Positions 56,205 to 64,000 of a stretch of 64,000 nt of DNA are shown here, piece after piece (the stretch's first letter is position 1; every line of letters starts with the position of its first letter). Source of the DNA: Argyresthia goedartella (Eukaryota; Arthropoda; Insecta; Lepidoptera; Argyresthiidae). The stretch covers positions 37,714,383-37,778,382 of the forward strand of contig OX463814.1 of NCBI GenBank assembly GCA_949825045.1, written 5' to 3'. The notes beneath the pieces are model-generated. The model did no database searches, had not been told where the DNA came from, and saw nothing but the letters and a program-made list of their open reading frames with translations. Position numbers and translations under genes: made by a program.

Positions 56205-56360
56205 TATACACGCACATACATTGCATCTGGCCCCACACTAGGACACCCTGTATCTTGGGAAGCAGACATAGCTACTTTCGTTATGTGTGTGACTTACAAA
56301 CAACAAAGACATGTTTTTTTCTTCCTCTGCAACCGGGATTAGAACCTGGGATCTACGTAA
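56205..56360 (-). mobile_element. SINE-C-like fragment
   Basis: Complement of a SINE with a B box (AGGTTCTAATCCCGGTTGC, about 56330-56348, mutated from GGTTCGAATCC) and the body CTTCCCAAGATACAGGGTGT followed by CCTAGTGTGGGGCCAGATGC. Related to 1427-1653 and 26830-26935. Confidence 0.55.
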
Positions 56361-56591
56361 GAGAATAAAGGTGGGTCGATAATTTACATACAAAGCGTCA
56401 CGCTCTTTCCCCTGATATAAGATAACACATTTTATTCATCACTTTCAACATGTCAATTTAATTTGCAATATAATTACATTTGGAGTTCGGATTGACATCA
56501 GTCAATAATCAAATTAAATTCAAATAATACATTACAATGTCAAACAAAATAATGTAAATTAAAAAATATCGATAAAATTTGATTTTATATA

Positions 56592-56815
56592 CACTGACGA
56601 GCAATGAAAAAGTTCCAGTGACATAGTGCCAAATTACTCCTAAACGGGAAAGGCTTAATGACGCCGTCTGCAATATTGAAGTACATTTAACAGCGCATCA
56701 GAAAATTACCAATTAAAAACGTAAATGCTGTAAACGTAATATTGGTTCTATCTCCTGAGATATGAAGGTGTTTGTCGGCATTTTGTGGGTGGAACTTTTT
56801 CATTGCTCGTCAGTG
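56592..56815. mobile_element. Tc1/mariner-type MITE, 224 bp
   Basis: CACTGACGAGCAATGAAAAA then GTTCCA at the left and the exact complement (TGGAAC...TTTTTCATTGCTCGTCAGTG) at the right, each flanked by TA (56590-56591 and 56816-56817). The TIR length is about 26 bp. No transposase inside. This CACTGACGAGCAATG terminus is widely seen in insect Tc1-like elements. Confidence 0.85.
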
Positions 56816-56984
56816 TACTTGGCGTAAGAAATATTATCGGGGCAGAAAGATTGCTCGACAAGCATACGAAATGGCATTGGCACAGTTGTGCTTACGTTTA
56901 GCCAGTTATTCAAAATTGGAATTGCAATTGGAGTTTCTAAATTATATTTTTTATTTCTAACAATTACAATTATTTAAGTACAAA

Positions 56985-57370
56985 CTGCAACTAAACTTAC
57001 ATTAAAACCTTCACTAAATAATAATAAAAAACCCACATTCCTGCCGGTCACATCAATATCTTGGTACCATTTCGTCGCTGTGTCCCTAAACCTGATACCT
57101 TGGGCAAGGTATCAGGTTTAGGGACACAGCGCTACAGCGCACATCAGGCGCTAGCTCTAAGATCTTCTGACACTTCGACGAAATTAATTAGAAATAATAA
57201 CTAAAACTAAACTTACATTAAAACTTAAACTAAATTAAAAAAAAACCCCAGATCGCTACCGGGCCGCAGGGTGTCCAAAATGCTGGCACCATTTCCTAGC
57301 TGTGTCGCTAAAACTGATTCGTTGGGCAGAGGTAGGTGCTAGATCTATGGTCTCCCGTCGCTTCGACGAT
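56985..57370. repeat. Tandem ~205-bp repeat, two copies
   Basis: AACTAAACTTACATTAAAAC begins both copies (about 56991 and 57207). Further shared blocks are GGTACCATTTCGTCGCTGTG versus GGCACCATTTCCTAGCTGTG, TCCCTAAACCTGAT versus TCGCTAAAACTGAT, and CTTCGACGA at the end of each. Copy 1 has an extra inverted duplication (hairpin 57077-57130). Copy 2 continues into an unrecognised sequence at 57380-57510. Confidence 0.75.
57077..57130. repeat. Perfect 25-bp hairpin with 4-nt loop
   Basis: GCTGTGTCCCTAAACCTGAT plus ACCTT, loop GGGC, then the exact reverse complement AAGGTATCAGGTTTAGGGAC plus ACAGC. Perfect over 25 bp, which implies a very recent inverted duplication within tandem-repeat copy 1. 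Confidence 0.95.
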
Positions 57371-58061
57371 ATATCTTTAAGGGCTGAACATAGGCCAATG
57401 GTATTGAGAATTAGACAAAGAAACATATACCCGTCGCATCGTGTCGAAGCAGACTGACGCATGCTCCCGCGCAGAGCCCCGCGGGGCAGCCCGAGCTCCG
57501 AGACCAAGAAAATTATAGAAAATATTACTAAATTCCTGTAATAATAACATTAAAAATAAAATAAAACAACCAAACATTTTCTCTTTTTTTACCTATTTTT
57601 GCCTGTAAGTTTCATATATGAAACTGATTTCGTCTCCGAGCGCTTGTTCATTTATTTGAATAATAATGCATTGCGTAAAATATTTTTAAGTATTAAATAT
57701 AACAGATATCCGGTAATTTTAAAAGTCCATTCTTATCCCCAATAGACTTTTTATAACATATATTTCTCCTACATTTTTATGTTGTCTAGTTTAGCCTAGA
57801 ATTGAAGCTAAAGATGCATTTCTGGCCATATTTAGTCCCTTAAAGTATCATCGAGATTCAGGGCCTTACGGCCCGAGGTTCTCGACGCCGAACGTCATAA
57901 TTAAATATTTGTCGCCTCGGGCGGCATACTTTGATAAACGCTCTGCCGCCACGCGCTCACACCTTTATTAACTTGTTTTTGCTTTAAATATTGGTCTGCG
58001 GGTTTTAAAAACAATAAGCATACATTGTTTTTATTGGTTTTGGACTTAATCACCAAGTCAT

Positions 58062-58101
58062 AAAGTTGATATTTGGTGGGAATCCACCAAATATCAACTT
58101 T
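58062..58101. repeat. Perfect 18-bp hairpin in the transporter's putative 3' UTR
   Basis: AAAGTTGATATTTGGTGG, loop GAAT, then CCACCAAATATCAACTTT. It lies about 100 nt past the stop codon of the transporter gene and just before the likely polyadenylation signal. Confidence 0.85.
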
Positions 58102-58202
58102 CAACAACAATTATATTCATCATTCCCTCTGCCCACGGCTAAACGTTTGTTCCTGAGATGTTCTTGCTTATATATGGCATAGAAATAACATAAATAAAGG
58201 TA

Positions 58203-58447
58203 CTATCCAGAATATTTCAAAACAATCTCACTAATCGACGCATAACACCCCGAGCAGAGCACTATTAGGTAAACCAATAGAAGAGCACAGTTCTTCCAGA
58301 GTATACAGTTGAGTGGCCCCGGCGATCTGTCCCAGCGGTGAGCCGTTTCCACCACAACTGGGATGAGAAGTCCGAGGGTCGAGAAGAAAATTGCGCCGAC
58401 CACTCCGATTAGTAGCTCTAAGTCTGGAACTGCTATTGCGAGGATTA
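58203..58447 (-). CDS. Terminal exon, proton-coupled amino acid transporter (SLC36/PAT-like)
   Basis: 245 bp, with acceptor CTTCCTCAG at 58448-58456 and stop TAG at 58205-58203. Joined to the upstream exon (G|TA = Val) it reads VILAIAVPDLELLIGVVGAI, then FFSTLGLLIPVVVETAHRWD, then LNCILWKNCALLLVYLIVLC and ends SISEIVLKYSG. The motif AVPDLELxIGxVGAxFFSTLGLxIP is a hallmark of the last transmembrane helices of SLC36 transporters (Aa_trans family), which move small amino acids with protons across plasma or lysosomal membranes. Two hydrophobic helices are visible. The length and position of the stop fit the family's C-terminus. Paralog and substrate cannot be told from this exon. Confidence 0.92.
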
Positions 58448-59245
58448 CTGAGGAAGAAAACGAAGAATGTTAGTAGACCCAAACTTGCATATACATTATA
58501 CAGGCAAATAAATCACCTCAGGCCCTACACTAGGATAAACTATGTCGTGGCAACCAGAAATAGTGACGTCGACATCCAAGAACAAAGGTATTATTATTTC
58601 TTGGCCGAGATTCGCATCCGGTAAATTCCATAAAATTCTGGTATCTTTTTAAATATCCCTATTCCTTTCAATTAAAATCGCTTTAGATGACAGCTTGTGT
58701 GATATAATCACGCTCTGATTGCTCAAACATCAATTTCAAGTTAGCAAGCATCCTCCAAAAAAGCAAGAAACAAATTGTTTTTAAATAAGCTTATAAATGG
58801 TTACTAGCAAATACGGAACCTTAAAAAGTAAGACACCAATCTAAGACCAGATTTCTTGTCAATTGAAATCGAGCCCAAACTCGATGGGGTTGTGTCATTC
58901 TATCACATAGTTCCCATGGCCACCTTCCAGCTCTATATTCAGATCAGCTCCATGTAACTTTTACTTGCAAAATTTCATTACAGACGGACCGAGCCCAGGA
59001 GAGTGTATAGATTAATTATTCGAAATAATATTTTCCTTGTTTTTTTTTCCAATCGCGTTTTATTATAAAAATAATATGATTTTCTAAACGCTTTCATTTC
59101 TTGTTTTTATTTTTGCCGACATTCATTTATTTCCTATGCTTTTATTTTCTCAATTCGTATTTTTCATATATATTTGTTTTACCAGTATAATAATTTTCCA
59201 GGCGCATATTTCCTCATACGTTTTATCCTTGATTTAACATACATC

Positions 59246-59362
59246 CATACACGTCACGCCTTTTCCCATACGGGGTAGCAGAGGCACAGATGCGCCATGG
59301 TTTAGCCAGTTTTCACTACTGCTTTTTGTGTGACAGGGGGCTAGCCCATCGCCGCTGCTAAG
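59246..59362 (-). mobile_element. SINE-A body in the transporter intron
   Basis: Complement of the SINE-A body: ACGTCACGCCTTTTCCCATA, CGGGGTAGCAGAGGCACAG, then TGTGACAGGGGGCTAGCCCATCGCC. The tail side (CATACATCCATACACG) lies toward 59240. The head is missing. Confidence 0.75.
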
Positions 59363-59421
59363 GAGATTAAAGCGTGTAGAAAATTATACGACTAGTAAAA
59401 AAAAGTATAGAAAAATTAATC

Positions 59422-60870
59422 GTGGGGAAAAAAATGGATGGAAACATAATACAAGGAAAATATTATAATTCCCCATCAATCAAGGTTTTAAGCTGGGGCA
59501 CTATCACGGCATTGCTCAAAGTCACCGACGACATTCAATTAGCCTTGGCTCATAAGCAGAAGCTTACGGACCTTACACTGCTTGATTTCAGTAGCGCCTT
59601 CAACCACGTCGATTTCGATGTAGTAGTTCAAATTGTAAAGTCGCTCAAAGTCTGCTCGTACTTGGCTCACTGGTTTGACTCCTACCTGAGAGCTATCAAC
59701 GCTTTAAGTCTGAGGAGATCTCATAAGAGTGGTGTGATCTCTCCGCATGTATTCCGTGGGGTAGCATCCTTTCTCATCTCCTCTTCTCAGTAATCACAAG
59801 CTCCATCTCTGACGTTCTTAGTTCTTCTTATCTTCTTTACGCAGCTGACATCCAAATATATCGGCCCTTCTTTCCTAACAATTCAAATAGGACTATAAAG
59901 GCGTTAATTGCTGACATCGAAAACATCAGGAAATGGGCTATTTCGTATGGGCTGTTAGTAAACCCGGTCCACTCACTTCACTTAGTACAGAAATACCAGT
60001 CGACCCTGTATTATACGAGTACTTACCATAATTACATATAGCGAGAGGGCCATGAATCTTGGAGTTGTATTTGAAAAATTTTTGTCCCAGTCGCCCTGTG
60101 TTTAAGAGGTCAGCAGATGACTCTTAGCGTTATTTCACTACCTCCTTTCATGATCACCCTTGCTCAGTCCCTCCTACTACATTTGATCGATTTCACGGAT
60201 GTTTGCTGGGCTAGTGCGAACAAAGAACAAGTGAACAAACTCGAATGACTTCAAAATTTCGGGATTCGGTTGATCTTTGCCGGTATGACCTTGTTTCACA
60301 GTATCGCAAGGAGCTGGGATGGCTTCTGATCCGTCTTTGTCGTTACATGCATATATCTATATACATATCTGTTCAATATTTTGTAAATCCCCGCTACCCC
60401 AGAGATAGTAATCAGAGATCGTACACGATGTATCTCCTTTCAACTCCTCGGCATCACACTGCCACTTACGAATACTCGTTTGGGTTAAGGATATTCCGAC
60501 TGTTGAACGCACTTCCTTGCGCCTCAATTGTCACTTTTATGAAAAGAATGAAAATGCTTTGCCGTTCAAATCCGTGTTAGGTACCTTACCTTATATATGT
60601 TTATATAATTAATTATATGTAAAACATGAATTATTATGTAATGTATTGTATTTAATAGAGAATCTATTTCTATCTATATATAATTGATTATATTATATAT
60701 TATGAGGTTTTAGTTTTGTAAATAATTAGGAGTAAATAGTTTTATAGCACACAAATGTTCTTGTCCTGACTAGGTTTATTGGTAGAAATCTTTTTTAAGA
60801 GATAAGTTCGCCTTTGCAAATAAAATGTTTTGTTACCGTACCTTTATGATTTCTGTGAAATAAAGGATAT
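59422..60870 (+). pseudogene. Family K non-LTR stub with RT core, in the transporter intron
   Basis: The frame at 59422-59793 encodes TALLKVTDDIQLALAHKQ and LTLLDFSSAFNHVDFDVV (catalytic Asp), then GVISPHVFRGVASFL, where the V-P-Q-G box is lost. In another frame, YLLYAADIQIYRPFF shows the Y-A-D-D box mutated to Y-A-A-D (about 59840). The C-terminal part is decayed (60180-60580: VDLCRYDLVSQYRKELGW; LRIFRLLNALPC). The 3' UTR ends AATAAAGGATATG at about 60870. Dead element on the strand opposite to the host gene. Confidence 0.8.
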
Positions 60871-60887
60871 GTGAAAAAAATAATTCA

Positions 60888-61545
60888 CAATTCAAAATTC
60901 TTTATTGCACAGAACATTACAACAATACAATTATACACGAAATTAAAAGGCAAAGGCGAGCTAATCTCTCAACAGAGATTTCTTCCAGCAAACCTATCTG
61001 GACAGGATACATATAAAATTAAAAGGGTAGTCTAGTGCAATTAAATACTTACCAAATACCAATAAAATATGATACTTACTATAAAAATACATATAATCAA
61101 ATAAATAAGAATATATAATAAGAATAAACAAATAATAATAATAAATAGATAAATACAATTACATACTTATATATACAATACCTATAATGAAAGAGAAAGT
61201 AAGTGCTCTTTCAAGCGATTCTTAAAGGAGAAAAGAGTGGGACTGTCCCTTATAGTGCAGGGAAGTGCGTTCCACAGCCGAATGGCCCTCAGCCTGAACG
61301 AGTGCTCGTAGGCGACGGTGTTATGCTGCGAAATACATAGAAGAGACACCGTGTGAGATCTCCGCTCCTTGCCTCTGGAGAAAAGGAACTCAAAACGTTC
61401 ACGAAGGTAGGAAGGATATCTGGGGTTTCTCAAGATGTTAAAGAGTAAAGTCAATATGTGGAAATCACGGCGAAGACGAATCGGGAGCCAACCCAGTTCC
61501 TTGCGATACTGCGAGACGTGGTCATACTTGCGCAGCCCGAACAAA
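60888..61545 (-). pseudogene. Family K stub, tail-to-tail with the previous one
   Basis: The minus strand runs from FGLRKYDHVSQYRKELGWLP to RLWNALPCTIRDSPTLFSFK and stops at 61182, then the K 3' UTR and AATAAAGAATTTTG end at about 60890. The coding part is intact over 120 codons and better preserved than its neighbour. The 5' break is at FGL (about 61545). Confidence 0.85.
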
Positions 61546-61782
61546 TAAGTGCCCTTGTGTATTTTATTTTTATAAACGTTTTTTTTGTACAATAGTAGTA
61601 CCTTTTGTCTGTGAGTCCGACCCCGCTTTGACCGTTTTTATCACGCTTTTAAATTCAAACAATCAGCGCTCCTCTTACTAAGCTTCAATTGATATTGACT
61701 CGATGTTTTCACTTTTACGAACTACTTATGATGTAATGTTCTGTATTAGATAAGGACCTAGATAGTCACCTTTAGACCACTT

Positions 61783-61862
61783 CCTACTTTGTCAAGGTTC
61801 GTAATGGCAAATTCCCATTTTTACCACTTCCCATTTCGACCACTTCCCAATTAGACCACATA
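61783..61862 (-). repeat. Inverted outlier of the GGAAGTGGTC minisatellite
   Basis: AGACCACTTCCTACTTTGTC, TTTACCACTTCCCATTTCGA and CCACTTCCCAATTAGACCAC are complements of the unit that fills 62225-62795. Three or four units are present. Confidence 0.8.
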
Positions 61863-62071
61863 TGAATAAATCAGTAAGACTTCTCGAGTGAATTCCATAG
61901 AAGCTGTTAATATTTTGACGTGATTTTACAGTAAACAAACTATATTGGAAAACAGCATTAGGACACCTTTATATCTCCATAGGTGTTGCGATGGGCAAAC
62001 CCCTGACATGAAAAATTAATAACTCGCTTAACGTAGACCTGTACCCGTATGAGAAAAGAGTTTCAACTCTC

Positions 62072-62105
62072 AAAACTAAACAAAGCTTCAGCTTTGTTTA
62101 GTTTT
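62072..62105. repeat. Perfect 16-bp palindrome
   Basis: AAAACTAAACAAAGCT, two-base centre TC, then AGCTTTGTTTAGTTTT. It lies between the inverted and direct minisatellite blocks. Confidence 0.9.
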
Positions 62106-62224
62106 TGTTTCCACTCTTCCCATATCGGTCGATATTAATTTATCTGCCATTTTGGAAAATTCAAATTATGATAAAGTTCATAATGTCGAGTTCTCATATA
62201 TTGTTACGCTGATAATATGGGAAG

Positions 62225-62795
62225 TGCTCAAAATAGCAAGCAGTCAAATTGAAAAGTGGTCAAATTGGGAAGCGGTCGAACTGGGAAGCTTAGGAATTGA
62301 GAAGTGGACGAATAGGGATGTGGTCAAATTGGGAAGTGGTCTTGTTGGAAAGTGTACAAATTGGAAGTGGTCGCATTGGGAAGTGGTTGAATTGGGAAAC
62401 GGTTAAACTGGGAAGTGGTCTAATTTAGGAAGTGGTCAAAATGGGGAATTAGGAAGTGGTCAAATTTAGATGTCAAATTGGGAAATGGTCGAATTAGGAT
62501 ATCAAATTGGGAAGTGGTCAAAATTGGATGTCAAATTAGAAAGTCGTCATATTTGGATATCAAATTGGGGAGTGGTCGAATTTGGATATCAAATTGGGAA
62601 GTGGTCAAATTTGGATGTCAAATTGGGAAGTGGTCAAATTTGGATATCAAATTGGGAAGTAGTCAAATTTGGATGTCAAATTGGGAAGTGGTCAAATTTG
62701 GATATAAAATTGGGAAGTGGTAAAATTTGGATATCAAATTGGGAAGTGGTCAAATTCGGATGTCAAATTCGGAAGTGGTCAAAATGGCAACTTGT
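62225..62795 (+). repeat. Two-tier minisatellite in the transporter intron
   Basis: The first part (62225-62470) has irregular 15-18-bp units built on AATTGGGAAGTGGTC. From about 62465 this becomes a regular 29-bp unit, GATRTCAAATTGGGAAGTGG plus TCAAATTTG, in which GATATC and GATGTC alternate, so the higher-order period is 58 bp. Because 29 is not a multiple of three, long frames appear on this strand without being genes. It lies about 60 bp from the penultimate transporter exon. Confidence 0.9.
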
Positions 62796-62856
62796 CGTTC
62801 TGAAGCTTGTCATGTATCTTTACTTAAATATAACAATGTATGTTGATTGTAGGTAC

Positions 62857-63026
62857 CTGTCAAAATAACACTTATCGTTCTCAGTGCAATTTGCACAACA
62901 TTGTGATACTTCTGACCGACTCTTGGCTTCAGTTTCGTCCACATGATGTCCATCGGTGCATACATCTGCAGGCAGTATGTGAAGAATACAGCCAGCGCGA
63001 CGAGGATCTTCGCTGTCAGTGCTAAT
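62857..63026 (-). CDS. Penultimate exon, proton-coupled amino acid transporter (SLC36/PAT-like)
   Basis: 170 bp with acceptor TATCACATTTCAG (63027 onward) and donor G|GTACCT at 62856-62851. The frame enters with one base of a split codon and leaves with one base. It encodes LALTAKILVALAVFFTYCLQ, then MYAPMDIMWTKLKPRVGQKY, then HNVVQIALRTISVILT. The pattern A-K-x-L-V-A-L-A-V-F-F-T-Y-x-L-Q-x-Y-x-P-M-D-I-M-W is strongly characteristic of insect SLC36-type transporters, covering a transmembrane helix and the following loop. The reading frame is fully open and codon-phased with the next exon, so the gene appears functional. Confidence 0.92.
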
Positions 63027-63504
63027 CTGAAATGTGATAGCAGGGCTTATCTGTCGGTGAACTTAGCAAATTGATTCGAGGTGGTTGATATTTAGCACAC
63101 AAATAGCTGTTATAGTAGCTGCGGCAGAACAGAGCCAAAATATTTTTATTTTTCTTAACCGCTGATTATTTCATAATACCAAATTAATAGTTTCAGAATA
63201 TTTTGAATACCTTTTTTTATGATAAAAGAACCATATCATCATTTTTTTAGAACCCAAGGAATAGTAAGTTCTAGTTGAAGAACATGTATTTAGTTTTTGA
63301 TTACGTATGTCCAAGTAACAAATATAGGAATAATGTTTTCAAACGAACACATTGAAGGAAAGGGATAATTTCATAACATGCCAGTACCGCCGCGACCTTG
63401 AACCGGTTCTACATAAAAGCGAACAATAACAATATTGATAAACCTTATCTAGATAATGCGATGTCATACCTCCAATTGTATATAATAACACCAATGCCGT
63501 CACT

Positions 63505-63982
63505 TTAATTCGCGCCGTTTTTGTTAGGCGAAATTTTCATGGTAGGTAAAATAGACCGGGAGATAGTGACACAAAATATTGGGTCATTTGTACCAGTATG
63601 GCGGGTCTTCAGGGGTCTTAGTACGCAATGACAAAAAAAAATGGTCATAGCGCTGGTACCGATGGCCCAATCGCGTGGGCGTAAGTCGAACCCGTCGGAT
63701 AAATTACGAGTGTCAAACGACTTGTTCCACAAACATTCTAGTATTTTCCGATAGTCCATAAAAAAAAAGTAGGTGGCGGTAGTGTCATGCCATGCCATGC
63801 CACTTCTTCTCGAAAAACAATTCAACCATTTGTACCAGGCTAATTTTTGCACAGTTAATCATCGTCGTGCAGCCATTTACGAACTTCACCATGCCATACT
63901 TTTTGGACGGTTCCAAATGGCCGCCATACCGCCGAAAATGAGCATTTTTTTTTTTGCCAAACGATTTGTACTTGTATTGCAT
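63505..63982 (-). other. Unrecognised open stretch at the window's right end
   Basis: Two overlapping minus-strand frames (63982-63785 and 63852-63505) contain CGGYGGTATGGCGGCCATTT-type sequence and peptides such as FRRYGGHLEPSKKYGMVKFV and YFFFMDYRKILECLWNKSFD. The two frames overlap as if one frameshift divided a longer frame. I do not recognise a family. It may be a fragment of a repetitive element or an exon-like relic. Overlap with the transporter's upstream intron is expected. Confidence 0.3.
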
Positions 63983-64000
63983 TTAGATTTTTGGAAATTA

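Larger units (their letters stand above)
58029..63026 (-). other. Host gene locus: SLC36/PAT-type amino acid transporter, 3' part
   Basis: Contains the last two coding exons (63026-62857 and 58447-58203), the intron between them (62856-58448, 4.4 kb, with AG/GT borders) and a 3' UTR reaching perhaps to an AATAAA (complement of TTTATT near 58029). The intron holds retroelement stubs, a SINE and a minisatellite, none of which disturbs the splice sites. Upstream exons lie beyond the right edge of the window. Confidence 0.85.

Noticed and set aside
57256..57577. Minus-strand frames over the 57.4-kb GC-rich segment
   Set aside because: No motif recognised; the frames overlap tandem-repeat copy 2 and differ in content from copy 1.
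62470..62868. Long open frames across the 29-bp repeat (repeating W-x-V-V-K-F-G-type peptide)
   Set aside because: All three plus-strand frames give similar peptides because 29 bp is not divisible by three; this is a minisatellite, not a repeat protein.

Overview
The window looks like nuclear DNA of a moth or butterfly (Lepidoptera). It is AT-rich, gene-poor and packed with nested transposon remains. The assignment rests on three things: at least seven RTE-type retrotransposon 3' ends of the kind common in Lepidoptera, with a C-terminus like WSDD...EEA.TQQW followed by an ATGATG-type tail; a maT-like (DD37D) mariner; and tRNA-headed SINEs and GGTACGGAACCCT-type repeats typical of that order. 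Nothing bacterial or viral was recognised. No similarity search was run; families are named from motifs I can read.

Host coding sequence. One host gene is well supported: the last two exons of a proton-coupled amino acid transporter (SLC36/PAT type) on the minus strand, at 63026-62857 and 58447-58203. They are separated by a 4.4 kb intron and joined in perfect phase. The gene enters from the right edge of the window. A possible first exon of a THAP-domain protein lies at 10017-10093 (+). Everything else that codes is transposon-derived.

Layout. 0-2.5 kb: a TIR-bearing repeat here called B/C, a MITE with CCTAA repeats, a SINE, a 32-bp minisatellite and an RTE stub. 2.9-5.2 kb: a foldback DNA transposon with 75-bp TIRs and a perfect 8-bp target duplication, carrying 108-bp repeats and invaded by a retroelement. 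5.9-12 kb: retroelement stubs, a hairpin MITE, the THAP-like exon and a SINE. 14.35-19.26 kb: a nearly full-length but decayed CR1/jockey-group non-LTR element. 19.7-27.4 kb: B/C copies, SINEs, RTE ends and MITEs. 28-36 kb: a layered nest in which an old minus-strand non-LTR element is split by a mariner that is itself split by another non-LTR element. 39-45.6 kb: a piggyBac transposase relic, a MITE, a non-LTR ORF2 and an RTE end, possibly all inside one B/C element. 46-48.9 kb: GC-rich palindromes and a TTAA-flanked MITE. 48.9-54 kb: the best-preserved retrotransposon, with a PHD-finger/coiled-coil/esterase-like ORF1 and an endonuclease-reverse transcriptase ORF2, each broken by one frameshift. 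54.5-57.5 kb: relics, a Tc1-type MITE and a tandem repeat. 58-63 kb: the transporter exons and an intron holding two tail-to-tail retroelement stubs and a two-tier minisatellite. 63.1-64 kb: unrecognised.

The coding content therefore consists mainly of ORFs for the copying or excision of mobile DNA, nearly all inactivated, around one real cellular gene. Stretches with nothing recognised are 5200-5780, 6660-7140, 8390-8850, 10100-11150, 12160-14340, 19260-19740, 23000-24940, 26210-26830, 27370-28190, 29215-30160, 35660-36000 and 63030-64000.
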